DNA from: an uncultured Mycoplasmatota bacterium
GTDB taxonomy: Bacteria > Bacillota_I > Bacilli_A > RF39 > UBA660
Reading direction: 5' to 3'
Assembly (NCBI GenBank): GCA_948434005.1
Contig: CAOJEH010000007.1
Coordinates: 1 to 64,000, forward strand
DNA length: 64,000 nucleotides
Shown: piece by piece, positions 42,677-49,977 of the stretch
How the letters are laid out: the number at the start of each line of letters is the position of its first letter
How positions within the stretch are numbered: the first letter of the stretch is position 1
Notes under the pieces: model-generated
The model's input: the letters and a program-made list of their open reading frames with translations, nothing else
The model's database searches: none
Told to the model about the DNA's origin: nothing
Program-made: the position numbers and the translations under genes

Positions 42677-43537
42677 TTAATCTATTTCTTTAATCCAATC
42701 AACTAATATATTAGCAGTTTCTTTTTCTCTATTTTTATAAGTATGTCCTGCTTTATCAATAATTTTATAACTAAAGTTACTACAATTAGTAGCTTTTTCT
42801 TTTAATAAATCTAAATGTAAGTAAATATCTTCTTCAAGAGAACCAGAAAATGTAAGTATAGGAACATCTATACTTTTCAGTTGCTCCCAATGATTATCAT
42901 TATATACTACTGGTAAATTATTTAAATTAGAATTTTTATTAAACCAATTATAATATGTTTTAGAACTAAAATACATATAATCTTCAATTAGTTTATGCAA
43001 TAATTTATCTGGATTACCATTATCTATATTTTTCTTTGCTTCTTCTAATAATTCTTTATAATCACTTTGATCTTTATAATGACTTCCTACCATATCAGGA
43101 GCACTAGCTAAAATCATACCTATTATGTCTGGTTTTTTCTTGTAATAATAGTAAATGACTTTATTACATCCATAACTATGTCCTAATAAAATTATCTTTT
43201 TATAACCCAACTCTTTTGCTTTATTAATAGCAAGATCTATATCATAAATTGAATCTTCAAATATTTCATACCTACAACCACATCTTTTAAAGCTTCCATC
43301 TTTCATTACTATATCATTTTCTATAGAATGACCTCTATTATGTTCATAAATAAAACCTATATTATTTTTTGTTAATACCTCTCCCCATACAGTTGCAAAA
43401 TAATTATCTATTATTGTCCCACACATACCGTGTATACAAATAACACATATATCTTTTCTTTCGCTTTCAAAATGAACCATAGGAAGTTTTAATCCATCTT
43501 CAGTATAACTATTGTTAATAAATTCTATATTATTCAT
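42677..43537 (-). CDS. Alpha/beta hydrolase
   Basis: A 286-residue alpha/beta hydrolase: oxyanion strand 'VICIHGMCGTIIDNYF', nucleophile elbow 'KIILLGHSYGCNKVIYYYYK', acid region 'VPILTFSGSLEEDIYLHL' and His in 'YKIIDKAGHTYKNRE'. It resembles lysophospholipase/esterase-type or DUF1749-like hydrolases. Start at ATG 43537 behind GAGGT; the TTG further up is inside the leader. Lies after a NUDIX gene on the same strand. Substrate unknown. Confidence 0.85.
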   Translation of the reverse strand: MNNIEFINNSYTEDGLKLPMVHFESERKDICVICIHGMCGTIIDNYFATVWGEVLTKNNIGFIYEHNRGHSIENDIVMKDGSFKRCGCRYEIFEDSIYDIDLAINKAKELGYKKIILLGHSYGCNKVIYYYYKKKPDIIGMILASAPDMVGSHYKDQSDYKELLEEAKKNIDNGNPDKLLHKLIEDYMYFSSKTYYNWFNKNSNLNNLPVVYNDNHWEQLKSIDVPILTFSGSLEEDIYLHLDLLKEKATNCSNFSYKIIDKAGHTYKNREKETANILVDWIKEID

Positions 43538-43565
43538 ATTTGTAGACCTCAATTCTTTTTAATTT

Positions 43566-44015
43566 TTATTCCTCTTTTAATACATCAATGCAAGAAAACT
43601 TTATTCCTTGTTTATTAAGCTTAATAGCATCTCTTTCATATTTTATCATATCACTAGGTAAATTATCTATATCACACCATATTAATTCACTACAATATTC
43701 TTTTTCATTAATCTTTACCGTGCCTGTAAAATCACTTAATTCAAAAAATATATCATAATATTGTCCATGGGGTTTACTCCTTCTTTGAACTACAAAGGTA
43801 TCAATTATATCTTCTATTTTGATATCTATATCTAATTCCTCTTTAGTTTCTCTTATTAGTGCCTCATATGAATTTTCTCCTTTATGTATATGTCCAGCTG
43901 GTAATGCTAGAAAGTTTGGATAACTTTTATCATCACCTATTCTTCTTTGTAATAGTATTTCATTATTCTCATTTCTTATTATTAAGTATACTGATGATAA
44001 AAATGATTCCTTCAT
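43566..44015 (-). CDS. NUDIX hydrolase
   Basis: A 149-residue Nudix protein with the box 'LPAGHIHKGENSYEALIRET' continuing KEELDI (G-x5-E-x7-REETKEELD type, residues ~42-64). MutT-like size. Likely cleaves a nucleoside diphosphate derivative. Not closely similar to the NUDIX protein at the left end of the window, so not a recent duplicate. Starts behind AGGTG; leftward, between the XRE regulator and the alpha/beta hydrolase. Confidence 0.87.
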   Translation of the reverse strand: MKESFLSSVYLIIRNENNEILLQRRIGDDKSYPNFLALPAGHIHKGENSYEALIRETKEELDIDIKIEDIIDTFVVQRRSKPHGQYYDIFFELSDFTGTVKINEKEYCSELIWCDIDNLPSDMIKYERDAIKLNKQGIKFSCIDVLKEE

Positions 44016-44100
44016 ATAATTACACCTACTTCTATTTACATTTTAATTATACCATATTTATTAAACTAAAAAAATTAGAAATTAAATCCTAATTCTTTAT

Positions 44101-44460
44101 TTAATAACCATTTGTTTTTATATCAATTATTTTAGCATAATTAACTGGATTCTTAATTATATTCTTATAAACTGATATTTTTCTAATTTCTATTATGAAC
44201 TCTATTTCTTCATCAGATAGTGTGATTTCTCTATCAGGAGACTTACCTATATTATTCATACCTAGAGTGTATTTAATATCAACCTTAAAATAATCTGATA
44301 TTTTAATCAATGTTTCTATCGATGGGCTCCTTTCACCTTTTTCATAATGAGAAATTGTTGTTTTATTCATATTAAGTAACTTGCCTAACTCTTTTTGAGT
44401 TAATCCTTTACTATTTCTTAACTTCCTTATTCTTTCACCAATTACTACTACTCTATCCAT
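44101..44460 (-). CDS. XRE-family transcriptional regulator
   Basis: A 119-residue protein with an N-terminal Cro/CI-type helix-turn-helix (residues ~6-60: 'ERIRKLRNSKGLTQKELGKL', 'NMNKTTISHYEKGERSPSIE'). The C-terminal ~50 residues contain 'SDEEIEFIIEIRKIS', unlike a peptidase or sugar-binding domain. Start behind GAGGTG. A perfect palindrome lies about 60 bases upstream and may be its own operator. What else it controls is not visible. Confidence 0.85.
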   Translation of the reverse strand: MDRVVVIGERIRKLRNSKGLTQKELGKLLNMNKTTISHYEKGERSPSIETLIKISDYFKVDIKYTLGMNNIGKSPDREITLSDEEIEFIIEIRKISVYKNIIKNPVNYAKIIDIKTNGY

Positions 44461-44519
44461 TATAACTACACCTCATATTATTAATGTAATTATAATTAAT
44501 TTATTTGGTAAATATTGGA

Positions 44520-44538
44520 AATCTACATTTTGTAGATT
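44520..44538. promoter_or_regulatory. Palindrome, candidate operator for the XRE regulator
   Basis: AATCTACA-TTT-TGTAGATT, a perfect 8-base inverted repeat upstream of the regulator's -10 (TATAAT) and after the DUF1848 gene end. Placement suggests autoregulation. Confidence 0.5.
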
Positions 44539-44553
44539 CGCTTGACATAATAA

Positions 44554-45447
44554 CTATTTGTCTTTCCTTACTTTTATAACATCATTTTTTTGTAAATTTC
44601 CTATTAATAAAGATGAATATTTATTATGACTTTTATGGTTATTATTTACCTTATCTTCATCATAATTGGCATAGCAATATTTACAAAAATGCTTACATGA
44701 ATTATAAACTCCTATATCTACCATTTCTACACAGTTACATTTTCTCTCTTTTCTAGCTTTCCAACTTTTAAAATTAGTTTTTCCAGTTAGTTTAAAAGCT
44801 AGTGTATGAGATAGGCATTCTCCTTTTATAAAACCATATTCAACTAAATTTCTATCTTCAAAACAAGTTTGCACACTCATACCATTTTCTTTAGCACTTT
44901 TACTAAAATTAACCCCTATTTGCTTATAGTCAGATTCACTAAAGTTTTTATAATTAATAATATTTTTATTTTTTCTAACATTTTTATAATCATCTATAAA
45001 AGATATAATAAAATACTTAACATATCCATTTAATAGTTTGCACAATTTATCAAATGCTTTAATATGATAGTCTATGGTATATTTATCACTTATAAATATA
45101 GGATCATATCTTATATATAGGTTATCTATACCTATAATTTTTGATATTTTTTTAATTGCTTCTATAATATCATTTTTATTTGGAACATTTGGTTCTATAT
45201 CATTTTTATATGGAGTTAATGTTATATGAAATAAAATTGGTTTATTTATCTCTTTTAATTTATTTATAATTGGAATGGGATTTTTTGTACAAAAAAGAAT
45301 TGCATCTACATCATCAAAATAAATTCTATTAACTAATCTTTTATTAAATGGATTTCTTACATCAACAAAACCAGCTTTGAATCTATTCATAAACCAATCA
45401 GAATAAAATGCTACTATATCTGTTCTTCCACTTACATTAAGTATCAT
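44554..45447 (-). CDS. DUF1848 family protein (radical-SAM-like cysteine cluster)
   Basis: A 297-residue protein of the DUF1848 type: N-terminal 'MILNVSGRTDIVAFYSDWFM' and 'GFVDVRNPFN', middle 'IRYDPIFIS', and a C-terminal Cys cluster 'KCNCVEMVDIGVYNSCKHFC' followed by KYCYAN, which recalls an Fe-S site. The domain looks related to radical-SAM barrels (CTKNP, DPIF) but biochemistry is unknown to me. The ATG at 45447 gives the usual family N-terminus; the frame upstream is an extension. Promoter TTGACA-17-TAGAAT at 45498-45470. Confidence 0.8.
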   Translation of the reverse strand: MILNVSGRTDIVAFYSDWFMNRFKAGFVDVRNPFNKRLVNRIYFDDVDAILFCTKNPIPIINKLKEINKPILFHITLTPYKNDIEPNVPNKNDIIEAIKKISKIIGIDNLYIRYDPIFISDKYTIDYHIKAFDKLCKLLNGYVKYFIISFIDDYKNVRKNKNIINYKNFSESDYKQIGVNFSKSAKENGMSVQTCFEDRNLVEYGFIKGECLSHTLAFKLTGKTNFKSWKARKERKCNCVEMVDIGVYNSCKHFCKYCYANYDEDKVNNNHKSHNKYSSLLIGNLQKNDVIKVRKDK

Positions 45448-45469
45448 ATAATCATCTCGACATAAATAA

Positions 45470-45498
45470 ATTCTACTATCAAAACATTTGTTTGTCAA
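45470..45498 (-). promoter_or_regulatory. Promoter of the DUF1848 gene
   Basis: On the minus strand TTGACA (45498-45493) and TAGAAT (45475-45470), 17-base spacer. It sits back to back with the small-RNA promoter. Confidence 0.55.
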
Positions 45499-45515
45499 TT
45501 TGAAAAATACCTGAC

Positions 45516-45544
45516 TTGTCAAGAATTTGATTTTGTGATATTAT
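45516..45544 (+). promoter_or_regulatory. Promoter of 116-nt RNA member A
   Basis: TTGTCA (45516-45521), 17-base spacer, TATTAT (45539-45544). TTGTCAA occurs three times nearby (45492, 45516 and 45549), which may be coincidence or a binding site. Confidence 0.6.
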
Positions 45545-45550
45545 GTATTT

Positions 45551-45666
45551 GTCAAGGAAACTTGCATAAAATAAAAAAGGATACATTTGATTGTAGTTGA
45601 TCAAATGCATTCCCATTGTTTGGTACGCATCTGAAATCACATAGTTGTGAAATCAGATGCTTTTTT
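45551..45666 (+). ncRNA. 116-nt small RNA, member A of a two-member family
   Basis: Start at GTCAAGGAAACT, seven bases after the -10. CAAG-GAAA-CTTG is a GNRA-capped hairpin at the very 5' end. An A-rich linker ending AAAAAAGG, hairpin CATTTGAT/ATCAAATG, a TTCCCATTG linker and a terminator GCATCTGA/TCAGATGC (45627-45660) with six T follow. The 5' ~30 bases match member B near 21.9 kb. No rightward gene follows. It fills most of the 315-base gene-free stretch between the DUF1848 and ABC-2 genes. Function unknown. Confidence 0.68.
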
Positions 45667-45727
45667 CTATTTTAGGAGTAAAATAATTACTACTAAGAAT
45701 AGGAGTAATATTACAATAATTAAATCT

Positions 45728-45758
45728 AAAAAAAATAGGAAAACCAATAACGGTTTTC
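45728..45758 (-). terminator. Intrinsic terminator after ABC-2 operon
   Basis: AAAACC/GGTTTT around GTTATT, followed by a run of eight T on the minus strand, directly after the stop of the second permease. Confidence 0.7.
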
Positions 45759-45762
45759 TTAT

Positions 45763-46911
45763 TTAATTTGTCTTTAATTTTCTCTTAGTTACTATATTGG
45801 AAATAATGATAAATATAATTGTAAATAAAACTAATATACTCATATTAAATATAATATCTTTTATTGTATCAAGTTTAATTATATCTATTTTTTCTAACAT
45901 TTCATTAGTATTAATATACCAATATGAAGGTAAGATATGGGCTATTCTTAAAACGCTATCTGGTAAAAATTCAACTGGTACAAATGCTCCACATAAGAAA
46001 CTTGAACCTAAAGCTACTACATTTACTATTCCATTAATAGCTTCTTTATTATTTATTAAATTACTTATTAAGAATGCTATTGATACAGAACATAATGTAA
46101 ATAAAATAGAATTTATTATATAAATAATACCACTTGTACTAAACATTATTTTACCACATAAAATTATACTTAATAGTATATAAAATATCCATACGCTTAT
46201 AGCTAATAATATATTTGAAAGTAGTAGAATTCTATTATGTTTTTTATAATCTGTACTACTGATAATAGTTCTTTTCTTTATTTTTTCTTCATGGAAACTT
46301 GAAAGTACTAAACATATTATATAAATAGTACCTGCTAGGACACTATAACTTAGAAAATTATAATAAAATGTTGCTTTTTCTATAGCTTTAGTATCTTTCT
46401 TAGAAGTTAATTCTACTTCTACCTTTTTAGATAGAGTTTTATTTATATTACTAATTAATTCCTCTTCATTATCAATACTATTTTTATAGGTATTAGAAAC
46501 ATTAACATATCTTTTTAACATTATCTCAGCAAGTGATGATTGATAATCTCCAGTCTTTTTAATTTTAATTTCTGGTTCTTTCCCATTTAGATAATCTCTT
46601 CTATAGTTTTTTGGTATATAGATAATATAATTTACATCTCTATAAAATAAAGCATCATCTATAGCATCTTTATTATTATCTATTTTTTTAATATTACTAT
46701 TTTTCTTAATATAATCTACTAAGTTTTTAGTAACACCTTTATTTTCATCTTTATTAACTATTAATACATCTGGTTTTTCTTCTTTAAAAGACATACTACT
46801 TTCACTTGTTTGCATATTAAATCCACCAAAAAATATTAAAAAGGCAGTATATATTATCAAAGGAAATTTACATTTATTTAGAACTTTTAAAAATGTTTTA
46901 AATACTATCAT
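45763..46911 (-). CDS. ABC-2 type transporter permease
   Basis: A 382-residue permease: one N-terminal membrane helix, an extracellular region of ~150 residues ('PDVLIVNKDENKGVTKNLVD'), then five or six helices, as in YhaP/YhgE-type ABC-2 exporters. The C-terminal 'LGSSFLCGAFVPVEFLPDSV' is a conserved ABC-2 segment. Overlaps the preceding permease gene by 14 bases; the two permeases and the ATPase form one exporter. Substrate (lipid, drug or peptide) unknown. Confidence 0.85.
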   Translation of the reverse strand: MIVFKTFLKVLNKCKFPLIIYTAFLIFFGGFNMQTSESSMSFKEEKPDVLIVNKDENKGVTKNLVDYIKKNSNIKKIDNNKDAIDDALFYRDVNYIIYIPKNYRRDYLNGKEPEIKIKKTGDYQSSLAEIMLKRYVNVSNTYKNSIDNEEELISNINKTLSKKVEVELTSKKDTKAIEKATFYYNFLSYSVLAGTIYIICLVLSSFHEEKIKKRTIISSTDYKKHNRILLLSNILLAISVWIFYILLSIILCGKIMFSTSGIIYIINSILFTLCSVSIAFLISNLINNKEAINGIVNVVALGSSFLCGAFVPVEFLPDSVLRIAHILPSYWYINTNEMLEKIDIIKLDTIKDIIFNMSILVLFTIIFIIISNIVTKRKLKTN

Positions 46912-48070
46912 ATTTCTGCCTCCTTAAACTAATACAAGATATAATAATTAAAATACTAGAAAATATAAGAAGGCTTATAATATTAAATAAATATCTTTCT
47001 ATTCCATCATAATAATATAGAGAATAGAAACCATCTGTTATCATACTTGCTGGATTTAATTTATTAATAATAGGTATATTTTTATCTATAATGTATTTCA
47101 TAGTTATACCCATCATTCCTGATAGGAAGGAACCTAACATAGTAATTGAGATTATAATTCCTGTTTTTGTAGCTTCATTTTTCTTAAGTAAAGTTGATAC
47201 TGCTACTCCTAGTGATAGACCTGCTAAAGTACCAACTAGTGAAAGTATAATTATTAAAATTATATTATCTCCATAATCAACATGTAGAATAAATATTGTA
47301 TATAAGAACAAAAGTAATAATCCTAGTAACTGAACTATATAACTAGCAAGTAAATTTGATAGAATAATCTTACTTTTTTTAATTGGAGATATTTGAATTC
47401 GTCTACCTTGCATTGACATATTAGCTAAACTCATATTAATAATATACATTGAAATCATTCCACCATATAAACAAGTAAGTGCAATTAAAGTATAAAACTC
47501 TATCATAGTATAACTTAAATTGGATTTTGAAATATCAGTAATTTTAGAAGTATCTTTACTTACTAATTTATTTACATCATTATATATCTTTTCATAATCT
47601 ACTTTATTAATAGGAGACTTTTCTACTTCTTTATTTATTAGATTTGGTATTATCTCTTTTGTTTGATTAATTTGATCTACTGTATATTTTAATATAGTTT
47701 GATCTATACCACTTTTTAAAACGACAATTTTTGGATTATTATCTTCTATAAATAGATAACCTGATACTTTATTATCACTTAATAGTTTCTTAGCTTTTTT
47801 TAAACTTACATATTTTGTATTAAATAATCTATCTTTATTATTTTTATTACTTAACTCTTTAAAGGTAGTTTTCATTATTTCATCATTTTTAAATTCTTTA
47901 TTATTTACTATAGCAATATCTATAATATCTAATTTTTCATTATCTTCGATACTAGAAAATGCTAGACTAAAGAAAGTTCCTAAAATTATCGGAAATGCAA
48001 ATGTCCAAAATATAAGCATTTTATTTCCAAATAAATTTTTAATAGCGTATTTAAAATTATGGATAAACAT
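46898..48070 (-). CDS. ABC-2 type transporter permease
   Basis: A 390-residue ABC-2 permease with the same layout as the partner: N-terminal helix 'MLIFWTFAFPIILGTFFSLA', extracellular domain, then a membrane block including 'LVGTLAGLSLGVAVSTLL' and 'LNPASMITDGFYSLYYYDGI'. Its start overlaps the ATPase stop by one base. With the neighbouring permease it would make a heterodimeric channel. Confidence 0.87.
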   Translation of the reverse strand: MFIHNFKYAIKNLFGNKMLIFWTFAFPIILGTFFSLAFSSIEDNEKLDIIDIAIVNNKEFKNDEIMKTTFKELSNKNNKDRLFNTKYVSLKKAKKLLSDNKVSGYLFIEDNNPKIVVLKSGIDQTILKYTVDQINQTKEIIPNLINKEVEKSPINKVDYEKIYNDVNKLVSKDTSKITDISKSNLSYTMIEFYTLIALTCLYGGMISMYIINMSLANMSMQGRRIQISPIKKSKIILSNLLASYIVQLLGLLLLFLYTIFILHVDYGDNIILIIILSLVGTLAGLSLGVAVSTLLKKNEATKTGIIISITMLGSFLSGMMGITMKYIIDKNIPIINKLNPASMITDGFYSLYYYDGIERYLFNIISLLIFSSILIIISCISLRRQKYDSI

Positions 48071-49008
48071 TAGTCTCTAAGTTCCTTTCCTGTAAGCTCT
48101 AGGAAAACATCATTTAGAGTTGGTCTTTCTGAAAATATTTTATTATATGTAATCTTTTCTCCTTTTAAATAATCCATAAACTTTGAAATATTATTATTAC
48201 CTTTTTTATATGTTACTATTAAATTACTTCCATCATATGATACATCTTCTACATTTTTTAGAGTTCTTATCTTATTTATTTTTTCTTCTTCTAAATTATC
48301 CAATTCTACAGTTATTTTTTCTTCTATATTAGCAAGCTTCTTTAATTCATCTGAAGTACCACTAGCTAGAATTTTACCTTTATCTAGAATCATAATTCTA
48401 TCACATAGTATTTCTACTTCTTCCATATAATGTGTTGTATATATAATTGTAGCGCCATCATCTCTTAATTTTTTTATTCCATCTAGAATATTATTTCTAC
48501 TTTGAGGGTCTACTGCAACTGTTGGTTCATCTAATATAATTAATTTAGGCTTATGAGCAATACCACATGCAATATTAAGACGTCTAAGAAGACCTCCAGA
48601 TAGTTTTTTAGGTCTAAACTTTATAAAGTCATTTAAACCTACTAGATTAATTGCATCATCTACATACTTCTTTCTTTTTTCTTTATCATTTATATATAAG
48701 CCACAAAAGTAATCTATATTTTCATAAACAGTTAATTCATTAAATACAGCAACATCTTGAAATACTACACCTATTTTACTTTTTATATCATAACTATTTG
48801 GTTTCATTTCTTTACCAAATATTTTTATACTTCCCTTTTTAAAATTTATAAGTTGCAAAATGCAATTAATAGTTGTAGATTTACCACTACCATTAGGTCC
48901 TAAGAGACCAAATATTTCTCCTTCTAATACATCAAAAGATAAATCATCTATTGCTTTTAATTCCTTATACTCTTTAGTTAAATTTTTAACTTCTACTACT
49001 TTTTTCAT
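48070..49008 (-). CDS. ABC transporter ATP-binding protein (ABC-2 exporter)
   Basis: A 312-residue ATPase of the CcmA/DrrA type: Walker A 'LLGPNGSGKSTTINCIL', signature 'KLSGGLLRRLNIACGI', Walker B 'LIILDEPTVAVDPQSR' and H-loop 'YTTHYMEEVEIL'. The extra C-terminal ~90 residues ('LNDVFLELTGKELRD') are typical of drug/lipid exporters. Start at 49008 behind GGGTGG; an ATG four codons upstream is less likely. First gene of the exporter operon. Confidence 0.92.
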   Translation of the reverse strand: MKKVVEVKNLTKEYKELKAIDDLSFDVLEGEIFGLLGPNGSGKSTTINCILQLINFKKGSIKIFGKEMKPNSYDIKSKIGVVFQDVAVFNELTVYENIDYFCGLYINDKEKRKKYVDDAINLVGLNDFIKFRPKKLSGGLLRRLNIACGIAHKPKLIILDEPTVAVDPQSRNNILDGIKKLRDDGATIIYTTHYMEEVEILCDRIMILDKGKILASGTSDELKKLANIEEKITVELDNLEEEKINKIRTLKNVEDVSYDGSNLIVTYKKGNNNISKFMDYLKGEKITYNKIFSERPTLNDVFLELTGKELRD

Positions 49009-49068
49009 TATACCACCCATCTCAATTTAATTATACTATAATCAATTACAAAATTCTTCTAAACTATG

Positions 49069-49951
49069 TTATTTTAGTCTTCTTGAAGATTCATCTTTTC
49101 TTGATTTATTATATACTATTTCTTCTATTTTTTCTTTATGTTTTTTATATCCATCTAAATAAAAGTTTTTACATTTCTCTGGCATAGAGTGATTGGTTTT
49201 TTTCTCTATTCTTTCAAATACTGACATTAAATTTTCTTCACTAATTATCCATAGTCTTTTTTCTATTAAATTATTAAATTCATCACTACTTAAATGTTGA
49301 AATTTTTTAAGGGCTTCCCATAAATTTTCATCTTCTGATTCACTTATGGATATGGAAATGATAGCATCTTCTTCTCTATATTTAAGTATTCTCTCATTAT
49401 CATATAAAGGGCTAATATTGATACTATCTTCTTTTTCCATAATCTCCCAGTTTCTAGTATGTCTATCAGGTTGGCAAGTAATGATATCAAATAGAAATAT
49501 ATCGACGATTTGGCTCATTAAGTTATGCGTTATAGCTATTTTATTTTTTTTATCTCTGTAATAATAATCTAATGCTGTCCATATTGAATCTAGGTTATTA
49601 TACTCATCTATACTTAGACATTTTCCATTATGATAACTATTGAAACAATATGATAAAATATCATCTGCTAAAATATAATTAGCATTCTTTTTCTTATAAT
49701 TTTTAGAAATTACTCCCTTTATACCATTTAAGCTTGCTAAATCATAAGAAACACAGAAAAGTCCATAATCTTTAGCAAGTTCTTCTGCTACTAATTCACT
49801 ATATGGTAATATATCTTCATTATATTTATAGAAATAAGTTTCTCCTTTATAATTAAATTCAAGGTGCGAGGAGGCATTAAGATCTATATATTTTGCCCCC
49901 CCCGGCTTTTAACATCTCATCTATACGGATATAACCATTAATTCTTTCCAT
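49069..49951 (-). CDS. HipA-like Ser/Thr kinase, frame broken at a G8 tract (phase OFF)
   Basis: The ATG at 49951 behind GGAGTG opens MERINGYIRIDEMLKAGG, but after eight G the frame ends within seven codons. Another frame, in register if the tract is seven, continues 'AKYIDLNASSHLEFNYKGET', 'LPYSELVAEELAKDYGL' and the catalytic block 'DIFLFDIITCQPDRHTRNWE' plus 'ISPLYDNERIL', giving 293 residues. The DxxxxDRHxxNW and (Y/A)DNE order is that of HipA/CtkA-type kinases; HipA phosphorylates glutamyl-tRNA synthetase and causes persistence. The gene lies 26 bases downstream of tex on the same strand. Target not known. Confidence 0.75.
49896..49903 (-). repeat. G8 tract in HipA-like kinase gene
   Basis: Eight G on the coding strand after GCC at codon 17. 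Length seven is in frame. It sits near the N-terminus, so the off state makes only a ~24-residue peptide. Confidence 0.85.
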
Positions 49952-49977
49952 TATTTTATCACTCCGATTTTATAATA

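Noticed and set aside
6179-49903. Frame breaks at G tracts as simple long-read homopolymer errors
   Set aside because: Not fully excluded, but the G runs themselves (up to ten) cannot be made by such errors in this AT-rich DNA. Many A and T runs of seven or eight in genes are not broken, one tract gene is in frame, and required changes go in both directions. Read data would decide.
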